Assembly (NCBI RefSeq): GCF_003046585.1
Contig: NZ_QAAE01000001.1
Span: 248,001 to 312,000 of the forward strand
Length of the DNA: 64,000 nucleotides
Direction: 5' to 3'
From: Nitrosomonas aestuarii
GTDB taxonomy: Bacteria > Pseudomonadota > Gammaproteobacteria > Burkholderiales > Nitrosomonadaceae
Position numbers and translations under genes: made by a program. Below the pieces are notes generated by a model. It did not search any database, was not told the origin of the DNA, and worked only from the letters and a program-made list of their open reading frames with translations. Shown piece after piece: positions 9,349 through 18,797 of this stretch. Each line of letters opens with the position of its first letter. Position 1 is the stretch's first letter.

Positions 9349-9651
9349 ATGGATCTAACCCCAAGAGAAAAAGATAAACTTCAGATATTTACTGCAGGAC
9401 TAGTTGCGGAAAGGCGCAAAGCGCGTGGTGTTAAACTCAATTATCCCGAAGCAATCGCATTGATTACCTGTGCAGTACTGGAGGGCGCACGTGATGGACG
9501 TACCGTCGCCGAACTGATGTCAGAAGGCACACGTATTTTGACGCGAGCGGATGTTATGGAAGGCGTGCCGGAAATGATTCACGATATTCAGGTTGAAGCC
9601 ACCTTTCCAGATGGCACCAAACTGGTCACCGTTCACAACCCGATTTCTTAA
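9349..9651 (+). CDS. ureA: Urease subunit gamma
   Basis: The 100-residue protein has the standard size and sequence: [20 protein letters not shown] at the start, [26 protein letters not shown] and [23 protein letters not shown] ending. Gamma packs with beta and alpha in the (alpha-beta-gamma)3 urease, which hydrolyses urea to ammonia and carbamate in the cytoplasm. GAGGAGAAAACC precedes the ATG. It lies 20 bases before ureB. Confidence 0.98.
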   Translation: MDLTPREKDKLQIFTAGLVAERRKARGVKLNYPEAIALITCAVLEGARDGRTVAELMSEGTRILTRADVMEGVPEMIHDIQVEATFPDGTKLVTVHNPIS

Positions 9652-9671
9652 AATTTAAAGGAGATAACATA

Positions 9672-10001
9672 ATGATTCCAGGTGAAATAATCATTGAGGC
9701 GGGTAACATTCAATTAAACGTTGGCCGTAAGACGAAAACAATCAGAGTTCGAAATGCTGGTGACCGGCCAGTGCAGGTCGGATCACATTTCCATTTTTAC
9801 GAAGTCAATTCAGCGCTCAGTTTCGAACGGGAAGAAGCTTACGGTATGCGACTTAATATTATGGCAGGCACGGCAATTCGTTTTGAGCCTGGCCAGGAGC
9901 GCACTGTCGAATTAGTCAATCTCGCCGGAAGCAGAATTGTGTATGGCTTTAACCAGAAAGTGATGGGGTCCTTGACGCAAAAAGCAGTCCCAAAATCATA
10001 G
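9672..10001 (+). CDS. ureB: Urease subunit beta
   Basis: The 109-residue protein begins [20 protein letters not shown], the UreB hallmark (usually PGE near the start), and continues [21 protein letters not shown] and [18 protein letters not shown]. All are standard for a separate beta subunit. AAAGGAGATAAC lies just upstream. It is co-directional with ureA (20 bases) and ureC (49 bases). The separate gamma and beta genes follow the usual bacterial three-subunit plan rather than the fused Helicobacter plan. Confidence 0.98.
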   Translation: MIPGEIIIEAGNIQLNVGRKTKTIRVRNAGDRPVQVGSHFHFYEVNSALSFEREEAYGMRLNIMAGTAIRFEPGQERTVELVNLAGSRIVYGFNQKVMGSLTQKAVPKS

Positions 10002-10050
10002 GCTTGAACTGATACTTGGATTTTTATTTTAAATTTATAGGGGATAAGAC

Positions 10051-11757
10051 ATGAGTTTTGAAATTTCTCGACAGGCTTATGCTGAAATGATGGGTCCGAC
10101 AACTGGCGATCGAATTCGCCTGGCCGATACCGAATTATTTATTGAAGTCGAAGATGATTTCTGCACATACGGTGAAGAAGTTAAATTTGGCGGCGGCAAG
10201 GTTATCCGTGACGGCATGGGACAATCACAGCGTGTACACGATAACGTTATGGATACCGTAATAACCAATGCGGTCATTATCGATTATTGGGGAATTGTTA
10301 AAGCCGATATTGGCATTAAAAACGGGAAAATAGCCAATATCGGTAAAGCTGGTAATCCTGATACGCAGTCGGGTGTGACTATGGCTATTGGTGCAGCAAC
10401 AGAAATTATTGCCGGTGAAGGTCAAATTGTAACCGCCGGCGCATTGGATGTGCATATTCATTTCATCTGTCCGCAACAAGAAGAAGACGCTATGATGAAC
10501 GGCATTACCACCATGTTGGGTGGCGGCACTGGACCTGCAGCGGGCACAAATGCAACCACCTGCACACCTGGACCATGGCATATTCAATCCATGCTGCGCG
10601 CTTCTGATGGTATGGTCATGAATACCGGTTTCTTTGGAAAAGGCAATGTCAGTGTACCGGAGCCCAACGTTGAGCAGGTACTTGCTGGAGCATGTGGATT
10701 AAAATTGCACGAAGACTGGGGTACGACTTTTGGCGCGATTGATAATTGTCTGTCAGTTGCCGACAAGATGGATGTACAGGTTGCCATTCATACCGACACG
10801 ATTAATGAGGGCGGTTATCTTGAAAACACAATCAATGCTTTCAAAGATAGAACAATCCATACGTTTCACACTGAAGGCGCAGGTGGTGGGCACGCGCCGG
10901 ATATTATGAAAGTGGTTGAGCTGGAAAATGTCTTGCCGTCATCAACCAATCCGACACGCCCTTATACACGGAACACGCTGGATGAGCATCTGGACATGCT
11001 CATGGTCTGCCATCATTTGAGTGCTAATATTCCTGAAGATGTTGCGTTTGCTGAGTCACGAATTCGTAAAGAAACCATCGCGGCTGAAGATATATTACAT
11101 GATATCGGTGCTATTTCCATGATGGCTTCCGACTCACAAGCCATGGGACGTATCGGTGAAGTTGTTACGCGTACCTGGCAAACCGCGCATAAAATGAAAG
11201 TACAGCGTGGTGCGCTCAAGGAAGATTCTGCAAGAAATGATAATTTCAGAGTCAAACGATATATCGCAAAATATACTATTAATCCAGCAATTACTCATGG
11301 TATTTCACATGCGGTGGGATCTATTGAGGTCGGCAAATATGCTGATCTGGTGATTTGGAGACCAGCGCATTTTGGCGTTAAGCCATCAGTAATTCTAAAG
11401 GGTGGCATGATCGCAGCTGCGCTCATGGGTGATCCAAACGCATCGATTCCAACGCCACAGCCCGTGCACTACCGATATATGTTTGGTGCCTATGGATCAG
11501 CGCTTAAACACACCTGTTACACTTTTGTTTCTGAAGCTTCTCTGGCAGCTGGCTTGGTTGATCATCTTAAGGCTGACAAGCCATTGATAGCTGTTAAGAA
11601 TACGCGTGGTCTGCGCAAAAAAGATATGATCCATAATGGTGCAACACCTAAAATGGAAATCGATCCAGAAACATATGAAGTTCGCGCCGATGGTGAATTG
11701 TTGACCTGCGAGCCTGCCGATACCCTCCCTATGGCTCAGCGGTACTTTTTATTTTAA
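10051..11757 (+). CDS. ureC: Urease subunit alpha (catalytic)
   Basis: This catalytic subunit holds two nickel ions bridged by a carbamylated lysine. The 568 residues show all expected ligands: H135 and H137 in DVHIHF, K218 in [11 protein letters not shown]247, H273, and D361 in [10 protein letters not shown]. The mobile-flap Cys320 and His321/322 lie in [16 protein letters not shown]. The length matches the family (about 567-570). The gene has its own ribosome binding site (AGGGGATAAG). A strong hairpin follows 20 bases after the stop, before ureF. With ureA and ureB it yields ammonia from urea, which in an ammonia oxidiser is both energy and nitrogen source. Confidence 0.98.
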   Translation: MSFEISRQAYAEMMGPTTGDRIRLADTELFIEVEDDFCTYGEEVKFGGGKVIRDGMGQSQRVHDNVMDTVITNAVIIDYWGIVKADIGIKNGKIANIGKAGNPDTQSGVTMAIGAATEIIAGEGQIVTAGALDVHIHFICPQQEEDAMMNGITTMLGGGTGPAAGTNATTCTPGPWHIQSMLRASDGMVMNTGFFGKGNVSVPEPNVEQVLAGACGLKLHEDWGTTFGAIDNCLSVADKMDVQVAIHTDTINEGGYLENTINAFKDRTIHTFHTEGAGGGHAPDIMKVVELENVLPSSTNPTRPYTRNTLDEHLDMLMVCHHLSANIPEDVAFAESRIRKETIAAEDILHDIGAISMMASDSQAMGRIGEVVTRTWQTAHKMKVQRGALKEDSARNDNFRVKRYIAKYTINPAITHGISHAVGSIEVGKYADLVIWRPAHFGVKPSVILKGGMIAAALMGDPNASIPTPQPVHYRYMFGAYGSALKHTCYTFVSEASLAAGLVDHLKADKPLIAVKNTRGLRKKDMIHNGATPKMEIDPETYEVRADGELLTCEPADTLPMAQRYFLF

Positions 11758-11776
11758 TAAACCAGCTTCTATGCCA

Positions 11777-11811
11777 ACAGTAAAAGGATAAAGTGAATAT
11801 CCTTTTACTGT
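11777..11811 (+). terminator. Perfect 14-bp hairpin between ureC and ureF
   Basis: ACAGTAAAAGGATA at 11777-11790 pairs exactly with 11798-11811 across a 7-base loop. No run of T follows, so it is not a textbook intrinsic terminator. It could terminate weakly, be a processing or stability element for the ureDABC mRNA, or separate structural from accessory gene expression. The region to the ureF start at 12005 shows no gene. Confidence 0.6.
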
Positions 11812-12004
11812 CCATATTGTTGTCAAAACGAATTGAGGGCGGTATTAATCATTAGGTGTCATATTATTGGCCCTATTAATGCATTCGTGAACAATCATGG
11901 TGGTTGGTGGCTGGAAATACCACAAGACAGACTCCGTGTATTCACTCAGCACATTTTCTATTTATTAAATAAAAGTTGAATTTTACATAGGACTTGATGA
12001 ACAA

Positions 12005-12694
12005 ATGTTGCGTGAAAAACAAAATACTGAACTGCTTCGTTTGCTTCACCTGGCAAGCCCGTCACTTCCGATTGGCGCGTATACCTATTCGCAAGGACTG
12101 GAAGCAGCCATCGAGAATGGCGAAGTTAAAGACGAAGCGTCAGCACATGCCTGGATTACTGAGTCTTTAGCAGTAATTGCTGATTTTGAAGCGCCCATAT
12201 TCTGGCGTTTGCTACAAGCGTTCTCAAACCGTGATGAACAAACAGTCACTTATTGGACGGAACGTTTTATCGCGGCACGCGATACCAACGAATTTCGTGC
12301 TGAAACCATTCAAATGGGTTACTCGCTCAATAAGCTGGTATTGGATTTAAAAATTGCGGATGAGTCACTGCAGAAGATTATGGCCGATCAAGTTGAAATT
12401 CCATTGCCGACAGCTTTTGCTTTTGCAGCTGTTGCGTTGGAGATATCGCATGAAGCGGCATTGTTGGGGTTATTATTTTCCATAGTTGAGAATCAGGTGT
12501 TGGTATGTGTGAAATCTGTTCCGCTCGGGCAGGTTTCAGGTCAACGGTTACTGCTTTCCCTTCATCCGAAAATCGAAGAGATAGCTCACCGGGCACAAAA
12601 TTTATCCGATGATGAATTGTCCAATTGGGCGCCAGGCCTGTCCATACTCTCGATGCAGCATGAAATACAATATAGTAGAATTTATCGATCATGA
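12005..12694 (+). CDS. ureF: Urease accessory protein UreF
   Basis: UreF joins UreD and UreG on apo-urease and gates GTP hydrolysis during nickel insertion. The 229-residue sequence has the family start LLRLLHLASPSLPIGAYTYS, then SQGLEAAIENG, and the C-terminal region with PLGQVSGQRLLLSLHP. An all-helical fold is expected. There is no UreE gene directly before it, unlike the common ureEFG order; ureE is 9 kb upstream. The stop lies 30 bases before ureG. Confidence 0.95.
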   Translation: MLREKQNTELLRLLHLASPSLPIGAYTYSQGLEAAIENGEVKDEASAHAWITESLAVIADFEAPIFWRLLQAFSNRDEQTVTYWTERFIAARDTNEFRAETIQMGYSLNKLVLDLKIADESLQKIMADQVEIPLPTAFAFAAVALEISHEAALLGLLFSIVENQVLVCVKSVPLGQVSGQRLLLSLHPKIEEIAHRAQNLSDDELSNWAPGLSILSMQHEIQYSRIYRS

Positions 12695-12724
12695 GCAATT
12701 TCAACAATTACACTGGAATATAGA

Positions 12725-13354
12725 ATGGCAAATACATCTAATCCGCTGCGTGTTGGCATAGGCGGACCGGTTGGGTCCGGTAAAACGGCGCTGTGTGAAG
12801 TACTCAGCAAAAGAATGCGTGATCATTATGACATGGCTGTCATTACCAATGATATTTATACAAAAGAAGATCTGGAAATCTTGTTACGTGCTGATGCACT
12901 GCCCGCAGAACGATTGATTGGTGTTGAAACCGGCGGTTGTCCGCATACCGCAATCAGAGAAGATGCATCAATTAATCTTGAGGCGATTGCACGCATTACC
13001 CAGGATTTTCCAAACCTCGATCTGGTTCTGGTTGAATCCGGTGGTGATAATCTGGCTTCTACTTTCAGCCCCGAACTGTCCGATTTAACTATTTATGTGA
13101 TTGACGTGGCTGCAGGTGAGAAAATACCGCGGAAAGGCGGACCGGGCATTACGCGCTCGGCTTTACTTGTCATTAATAAAATCGATCTGGCCCCGTATGT
13201 GGGAGCAGATTTGGATGTTATGGCGCGAGATGCTAAAAAAATGCGCGGAGATCGACCTTTTGTCTTTACCAATTTACGCACTGGACAGGGTGTACAGGAA
13301 ATTATTGATTTTATCGTCAAGCAAGGTCTGTTGGAAGAAATGAAAACACAGTAG
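12725..13354 (+). CDS. ureG: Urease accessory GTPase UreG
   Basis: UreG is the SIMIBI GTPase that delivers nickel for urease assembly. In 209 residues it shows the P-loop GPVGSGKT at 14-21, the nickel-binding CPH at 72-74 inside [24 protein letters not shown], and the G4-type NKIDLAP. The length and order match the family. No His-rich N-terminal tail is present, consistent with UreE carrying the metal store. It is followed by 119 bases and then the urea transporter gene. Confidence 0.97.
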   Translation: MANTSNPLRVGIGGPVGSGKTALCEVLSKRMRDHYDMAVITNDIYTKEDLEILLRADALPAERLIGVETGGCPHTAIREDASINLEAIARITQDFPNLDLVLVESGGDNLASTFSPELSDLTIYVIDVAAGEKIPRKGGPGITRSALLVINKIDLAPYVGADLDVMARDAKKMRGDRPFVFTNLRTGQGVQEIIDFIVKQGLLEEMKTQ

Positions 13355-13473
13355 TTCAGACGGGTTATTTGCTTGGCATTATTTGCAACATTTACGAGAA
13401 GCAAATTTGTAGATAGTGAGATTTTGATCCTGATAAACATTTTCATTAAAAAATAATCCTGGAGATAACTATA

Positions 13474-14454
13474 ATGCAATGGTCAATGAAAGTAGACATG
13501 GCGCTGCCTGTTCCTGTGCGTGTAATTCTGAGAGGTGTAGGCCAAGTATTTTTTTGCGGTAATGCCGTAACTGGATTGATTTTTCTGATCGCACTGTATG
13601 TTGGCGGTGTGACCGCCGGGCTAGCTGCTACAGTTGGTGTCGTGACGAGTACGATTACAGCTTATTTGCTCGGTTTTTCTGACGATGATATTGATGCCGG
13701 CTTATATGGTTTTAATGGTACTTTGGTTGGGCCCTGCTTATTCCTGTTTCTTGAGAACACGCCGCAACTGTGGATTTATGTCGTTCTTGCTTCGATTTTG
13801 TCAAGCGTTGTGCTGGCAGCCCTGATTAGGATTTTGACACCCTATAAAATACCGGCATCTACTTCTCCGTTTGTTTTGACTTGTTGGATGTTTATGGTTG
13901 CAGTCTACTCATTTGATAGTTTCTCACGTGGGCCTGTGCTGCCGTCACCGGAAATTCCGGCGGCAATCGCAAGCGCTGACCTTCCTGCCACAACCTGGCT
14001 TTCGTCCATGACGGCAGAGACAACCGAAATGTGGTACGTGGCATTGACAAAAGGCGTCGCAGAAGTCATGTTTGCTGATAACGTTCTGGTTGGTATTTTA
14101 TTTTTAATCGGTATAGCGATAACCTCGTGGCGTGGCGCTTTTATGGCACTTTGTGGCACTTTCGTGGGGGTGTTGGTGCCGGTACTGCTTGGTGCAAATC
14201 AGAATCTGATAGAAATGGGCCTGTATGCGTTTAACCCGGTGTTAACCATGATGGCTATCGGATGGGTTTTTCTCAAGCCCTCAACCGGCACGGCTTTTCT
14301 AGCGCTCATAGCCGGAATTCTAACTGTTATTTGTCAGGCTGGCCTGGCTAATTTTCTGGCGCCGATTGGTTTGCCAACATTAACATTTCCGTTTGTGCTT
14401 GTTATGTGGATGTTTTTATTTGCAGCAGGTATGTCGAAACACTGGTCAAACTAA
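13474..14454 (+). CDS. Urea transporter (UT family)
   Basis: This inner-membrane channel-like protein conducts urea. The 326 residues form two homologous halves, each with the UT signature: GLYGFNGTLVGPCLFLFL near residue 75 and GLYAFNPVLTMMAIGW near 250. This twofold repeat is the selectivity-filter design of UT proteins. About ten hydrophobic helices are visible. An N-terminal RVILRGVGQVFFCGNAVTG is also typical. CTGGAGATAAC precedes the ATG. Its place after ureG ties urea uptake to urease; the gene ends in a palindrome shared with the convergent carbonic anhydrase gene. Confidence 0.95.
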   Translation: MQWSMKVDMALPVPVRVILRGVGQVFFCGNAVTGLIFLIALYVGGVTAGLAATVGVVTSTITAYLLGFSDDDIDAGLYGFNGTLVGPCLFLFLENTPQLWIYVVLASILSSVVLAALIRILTPYKIPASTSPFVLTCWMFMVAVYSFDSFSRGPVLPSPEIPAAIASADLPATTWLSSMTAETTEMWYVALTKGVAEVMFADNVLVGILFLIGIAITSWRGAFMALCGTFVGVLVPVLLGANQNLIEMGLYAFNPVLTMMAIGWVFLKPSTGTAFLALIAGILTVICQAGLANFLAPIGLPTLTFPFVLVMWMFLFAAGMSKHWSN

Positions 14455-14465
14455 TGTTTGGGATT

Positions 14466-14504
14466 GGAGAATCTGAGAGTGCAAAATACGCGATCAGATT
14501 CTCC
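14466..14504. terminator. Palindrome between convergent urea transporter and carbonic anhydrase genes
   Basis: GGAGAATCTGA at 14466-14476 pairs perfectly with 14494-14504 across a 17-base loop. It sits between the stop codons of two convergent genes, the usual place of a bidirectional terminator. T-tracts are weak on both sides, so efficiency is uncertain. Confidence 0.6.
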
Positions 14505-14532
14505 AAAAATTCTTGAATCTAAATATAAAAGG

Positions 14533-15297
14533 TTATGCGACCAGCCTAACTTTACCCGTTTCCAATTGGTACACCCCGCCTGCAACTTTTAATTTTCCAT
14601 TGTCAACCAAACTGCTCAAAATCGGCGGTTGCTTTCTTAATTCTCTAACGGTTAATATAACATTCATTTTGACGATTTCGTAATATCTATTGGCGGCAAC
14701 ATAATCTGGTTTTTTTTGTACGGCTCTTACAGCCGGGGTTAGTGCGGTAGCGATGGATTGTATATGGCCTGGAAATTGTTCATTATTATCTGTCGCATCA
14801 ATAGCAGCTTTTACTGCGCCACAATTTTCATGACCCAATACCATTATTAAGGGTGTATGTAATACAGCAGCAGAATACTCCAGTGTTGCGATAAAGTCGG
14901 TTGTCAAATAATTACCGGCCACACGTGCGACAAACAGATCCCCACGTTGTTCGTCAAAGCAGAATTCTGGACTCACTCTGGAATCCGAGCAGCTCAAAAC
15001 GCAAGCATATGGGTTTTGCCCGCGCATTAAATCCAGACGCTCGTCACTAAAATTGAGTGGTATCGATTGTCCGGAAACATAGCGTTCATTACCCTTCATC
15101 AAGCGTTCTAATGCGGCTTCAGGTGTGAGTACATTTTCAGGTAAAGGCGGAGATTTCATAACACCGGAAGTGGCGTGAACATTTCCCAATGGCGTAAGCC
15201 CCAATCCAAGAATGGATGCAGTTGTTAATTTCAGAAAAGAGCGTCTGTGCTGGTTATTCTGTTCAATGATGCTGGTATGATTTTCTGTGTTACACAT
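14533..15297 (-). CDS. Beta-class carbonic anhydrase with Tat export signal
   Basis: The enzyme interconverts CO2 and bicarbonate. Zinc ligands are visible as C103 in CSDSR and H156/C159 in HENC, with the D105-R107 dyad. The N-terminus carries a twin-arginine motif, HRRSFLKLTT at 17-26, then a hydrophobic stretch TASILGLGLTPLG and a likely cut near HATSG. The protein should therefore be folded and exported to the periplasm. The 254 residues are 215-220 after cutting, normal for the class. The ATG is preceded by AAGGAGTTG. It lies convergent to the urea transporter, inside the urease locus, and could trap CO2 from urea hydrolysis or supply bicarbonate. Confidence 0.93.
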   Translation of the reverse strand: MCNTENHTSIIEQNNQHRRSFLKLTTASILGLGLTPLGNVHATSGVMKSPPLPENVLTPEAALERLMKGNERYVSGQSIPLNFSDERLDLMRGQNPYACVLSCSDSRVSPEFCFDEQRGDLFVARVAGNYLTTDFIATLEYSAAVLHTPLIMVLGHENCGAVKAAIDATDNNEQFPGHIQSIATALTPAVRAVQKKPDYVAANRYYEIVKMNVILTVRELRKQPPILSSLVDNGKLKVAGGVYQLETGKVRLVA

Positions 15298-15401
15298 GGT
15301 TCAACTCCTTGTTTTCTGTAATTAAATATGGTTACATCATCTGATGCATTTAATAAGTGTTTAGTTCCATATTCGCGTTCTTGATCAGTACATTTGCAAA
15401 A

Positions 15402-15863
15402 TCAAATGAGTGGGTTGCTGTGAGTATGTGATGAAGGTTCGTGCAAATGCTGTTCCTGTTTAATTTCAACCGGAACCATAAATAGCTTTCCATGCCGAAC
15501 GCCACGCGTCGCAATAACCTGATTGGCAAAATCTGTAACATTCTGGATAGATCCGCGCAGAAAAACGACTTCGAGACAGTTAAAATGATCCATGTGTACA
15601 TGCATACTGGATAAAGTCAAATTGTGATGATTATGGTGGATAGCAGTAATCCGATTTGCTAAATCACTTTCATGATGATTATATATATAACTCAGCGAAG
15701 CAACGCAGTCGCCATCACTTTCATTTTTAAGGTGCTCAGTTTCAAGTTGCTTTCGAATCATGTCACGCACAGCTTCTGAACGGTTCGTATAACCACTTGA
15801 TCGCATCAATTTATCAAATTGTGCTGACAACTGATTATCCAGTGAAATAGTAAAACGCTTCAT
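15402..15863 (-). CDS. nikR: NikR-type nickel-responsive regulator
   Basis: This ribbon-helix-helix repressor senses nickel. The start is taken at the ATG 15863 (MKRFTISLDNQLSAQFDKLM), which matches family N-termini; the 12 upstream codons are not family-like. The RHH domain covers residues 1-45 (SGYTNRSEAVRDMIRKQL). The four high-affinity Ni ligands known from E. coli NikR (His76, His87, His89, Cys95) are all present, shifted by one: H77, H88, H90 and C96. A short His-rich tail (EQHLHEPSSHTHS) follows. It lies between carbonic anhydrase and the TonB receptor, so it probably controls nickel uptake genes of this locus (inference). Confidence 0.93.
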   Translation of the reverse strand: MKRFTISLDNQLSAQFDKLMRSSGYTNRSEAVRDMIRKQLETEHLKNESDGDCVASLSYIYNHHESDLANRITAIHHNHHNLTLSSMHVHMDHFNCLEVVFLRGSIQNVTDFANQVIATRGVRHGKLFMVPVEIKQEQHLHEPSSHTHSNPLI

Positions 15864-16083
15864 GCAAGTAATATTTAAAAAATTTATAAAATTAGCCAAG
15901 CTTAATCAAGTGCATCATATTATTTTCCAAACGACTGGATGTTGACAATGGAAATTGATAGTTTAATTTTTATGTTGAAAAAGCCTATTGTTTCAAGTTT
16001 AACAGAGAAGTGTTGATTTGAGCTTGCTGTACATTGCTTTGTTTTTCAAAGTTTAATTTATGAGGCTATCTTGACTGCTGCTA

Positions 16084-18180
16084 TCAAAAGTTGGCAACTA
16101 TACTGGCTCTGAGCGAGCGGGTTTCAATTGGATGAAAATGTCTGTCATCGATACCCTGAGTAGATTCTCCAGGTAGTCTGGATGTATAGAAATAATCTAT
16201 GGCGTGATCATGTGAGTTCAGTAAATTAAACGCTTGCAGCATTATCTGAACTTTTTTGCCAATTTTATACCCGACCTGGCCATTCAATGTAATGGTGGAT
16301 TTTGAACGGACGCTATTATCTTCTATAAGTGGGCGTTTGCCGAAATAACGGAATTGCAAGCTGCCAAAAAAAGGTCCTAAGTGATTAAAGGCGATTGCAG
16401 CCTTTCCGACACCCTGTACAGCTTGCGGTATATAGTTTCCCGCAGGATCAGAATCTGAAAACCGGGCCTTGGTCAGTGCATAGTCAAGATCGACGGTTAA
16501 CCAATCCAGGGGTTTATAGAAGGTTGAAATCTCAAAGCCTTCTCGCGTACTTGGCCGGGTTGCAAAAGTGGTACCCGCATCTCCTACGAACAACAACTCG
16601 GAATCAATATCCAACCGGAAAAAAGTAAGTGCAGCTTGCAATCCTGGCAGGATGGCCGTTCTAAGTCCAGCCTCAAATCCTGTAGAGCGTACCAGGGGAC
16701 TTACCTTATCTATCGGCGTTCCGGTTTTGGGATCTATCGTGGTTGTCGTGCCACGCGCGTCATTACTATGAAAACTGCTTCCATAGTTAAAATAATATTC
16801 GGTTTGAAACCATGGTCCAAAAATCAGACTTAATTTGGGGTTAGTCATGCTGTCATGAACAGTACCGGAATTTGCAGCCAGATTGCTATTTACATCAAAC
16901 CAGTATAGGTCGCTGCGAACACCCGCCACAGTTCGAAATTTTTCCAGCCATTGTACGCTGTTCTGATAGTATAGGGCGATACTGTTCTGCAGTATATGAT
17001 CTCTGCGAGTGGTAGATAATTTTTGGCGCTGTTTTGTTTTTAACAATCCATTATCAATGACATCATTCTGGAATTGAAATCCTACTGTATTTTCCAGCGC
17101 AAGCCCGGCGAAATTATTGACCCATGCATGGCTTAGATCCAGTGCAGACTGGAAGCGTTTGTCAATTTGTGAAAACTGGTCACCGTTGACCGGATCCTCT
17201 AAAAAGTAGGTAAAATTCGAAAATAAGGCCAGATTAGTATGCAATGTATAAAGATTGATTTTGGTAAGTCCATACCGGCTGGTATGTTCAAGTGCACTTG
17301 ATAGGCTAAAACGGTGCGCTTCAGCCCCATCACTCGGGTCTATGGTATCCAGTCGCGAAATAAGCTTGTTGTCGACTGCGCGTTGAGGAATTTGGTCAGT
17401 CGAGTTCCATCGGCCGCCATAACCCATTGCAGTAATATTGAATCTGGTCTTGCCCGTATTTTGGCTATATCGTAGTACGCCATTAAATTTTTTGTATTTT
17501 TCATTGTTGACCCAGGGCCCGTCTTTTTTGAGCAATTCCAGTGCATACAATAAATCACCCTGACCGATTGCATGCGATTTTGCAACCAATCCACGGATAA
17601 ATCCCTGTTGCCCTGCGCTAAAACTGGCGATACCAACCGGCAATTTATTGAGATAACGCATACTGATAGCCCCTGCTGAAGAAAAGTCGCCTTGATCAGC
17701 ATAATAAGGCCCTTTTTGATAATGCAGATTATTGATCAACTCCGGAATTACAAAATTGGTATCGGCCCACCCTTGTCCGTGTCCATGTGAACGCTGATTG
17801 ACCAACATCCCATCCACAACAATTCTCAGATCGGTCCCATGATCCAGGTTGAAGCCGCGCATAAAATATTGATTCGCTTTTCCTTCGCCACTGTGTTGAG
17901 TAACGATTAATCCTGGGACCGTCTCCAGTAGCTCTCCGGGGCGATATACTGTTCGTTGGTCTAGTTGTTCTTTGAGTACGGTACCTTCGTTGGCAGAGTT
18001 GGCAACTCCCATCAATTCTCTGGTATTGGCGCGCACTTCGATTTCACTGAGCGTTGGAATACCCGCTGGATAAATAGTGGAAGGGTATATTGTGAATGGA
18101 ATCAATGACAGCCAGACAAGCAGCTTTTTCCATAAGCCGTACAAATAATTATTAATATTCAAAGGCGGCGCTCTGTACAT
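16084..18180 (-). CDS. TonB-dependent outer-membrane receptor, probable nickel or metal-chelate uptake
   Basis: In 698 residues it has a hydrophobic signal (about 15-38), a plug domain with RPGELLETVPGLIVTQHSG and FMRGFNLDHGTDLRIVVDGM, and a long barrel ending in the aromatic RASIVANF. The loop VNQRSHGHGQGW is His-rich. The plug is of the form often annotated as a catecholate or cobalamin-type receptor. It is divergent to the SDR gene and follows the NikR-type gene on the same strand, 220 bases upstream of it. Nickel is the best guess for cargo; iron chelates cannot be excluded. No good ribosome binding site precedes the ATG at 18180, so the start is uncertain within a few codons. Confidence 0.88.
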   Translation of the reverse strand: MYRAPPLNINNYLYGLWKKLLVWLSLIPFTIYPSTIYPAGIPTLSEIEVRANTRELMGVANSANEGTVLKEQLDQRTVYRPGELLETVPGLIVTQHSGEGKANQYFMRGFNLDHGTDLRIVVDGMLVNQRSHGHGQGWADTNFVIPELINNLHYQKGPYYADQGDFSSAGAISMRYLNKLPVGIASFSAGQQGFIRGLVAKSHAIGQGDLLYALELLKKDGPWVNNEKYKKFNGVLRYSQNTGKTRFNITAMGYGGRWNSTDQIPQRAVDNKLISRLDTIDPSDGAEAHRFSLSSALEHTSRYGLTKINLYTLHTNLALFSNFTYFLEDPVNGDQFSQIDKRFQSALDLSHAWVNNFAGLALENTVGFQFQNDVIDNGLLKTKQRQKLSTTRRDHILQNSIALYYQNSVQWLEKFRTVAGVRSDLYWFDVNSNLAANSGTVHDSMTNPKLSLIFGPWFQTEYYFNYGSSFHSNDARGTTTTIDPKTGTPIDKVSPLVRSTGFEAGLRTAILPGLQAALTFFRLDIDSELLFVGDAGTTFATRPSTREGFEISTFYKPLDWLTVDLDYALTKARFSDSDPAGNYIPQAVQGVGKAAIAFNHLGPFFGSLQFRYFGKRPLIEDNSVRSKSTITLNGQVGYKIGKKVQIMLQAFNLLNSHDHAIDYFYTSRLPGESTQGIDDRHFHPIETRSLRASIVANF

Positions 18181-18797
18181 TGTGAGTTATAAGTTTTTTT
18201 TAATTTAGTAATGATCTAGCGCTATTACTTGAGATTTTTATTAAATATGAAAAATAATGATTACTTCATACTTGTTAAAAATAACTGCTTTCCTTCTTGA
18301 TGTAAACTTAAATCTGAAGCGTGGTTTTCTGGTTAGGAATTGTCAGATTGATTTGAAATATGCAGCATACCGAACGCAGCGTATTTGAATACAGCTACTT
18401 TGCACGGAAAAGAGTTAACCAGCGTGACACCTGCTGCATTTTCTTCGGTGATATTGATCATTATCAGATGTTCTGGAAATTCTGCAGCGGGATTGTGTTG
18501 ATGTTTTCGTTCAGGTGATTACTTTGGAGGTTGTAGGCGATCACAAAAATTGTGTTCTGCTTCTGCCCTACACCTATATTATTATAACTAGAAATTCAAA
18601 TCTGATTTTGAACAAAATGAGGCGTTTATAATTCTGAATAGAACTTTCATGTTATCCAATTGGATGAAAATATGGAATGTTCGCATTGTGAATACGTTTA
18701 TAATCGTTGGTGATGACGAATGCATGGGTTATTTGAATTGGTTATGCATATGGCAATTTGAATAACATAACAGCAAAATATAGGAATAGCGAATCAA
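18181..18797. other. Intergenic region between divergent TonB receptor and SDR genes
   Basis: Of these 617 bases the first 100 are very AT-rich and must hold the receptor promoter. A minus-strand open stretch between stops (about 18345-18525, around 57 codons, containing LVNSFPCKVAVFKYAAFG) looks mildly protein-like but has no ribosome binding site or recognisable family. I treat it as a possible gene remnant. Confidence 0.35.
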
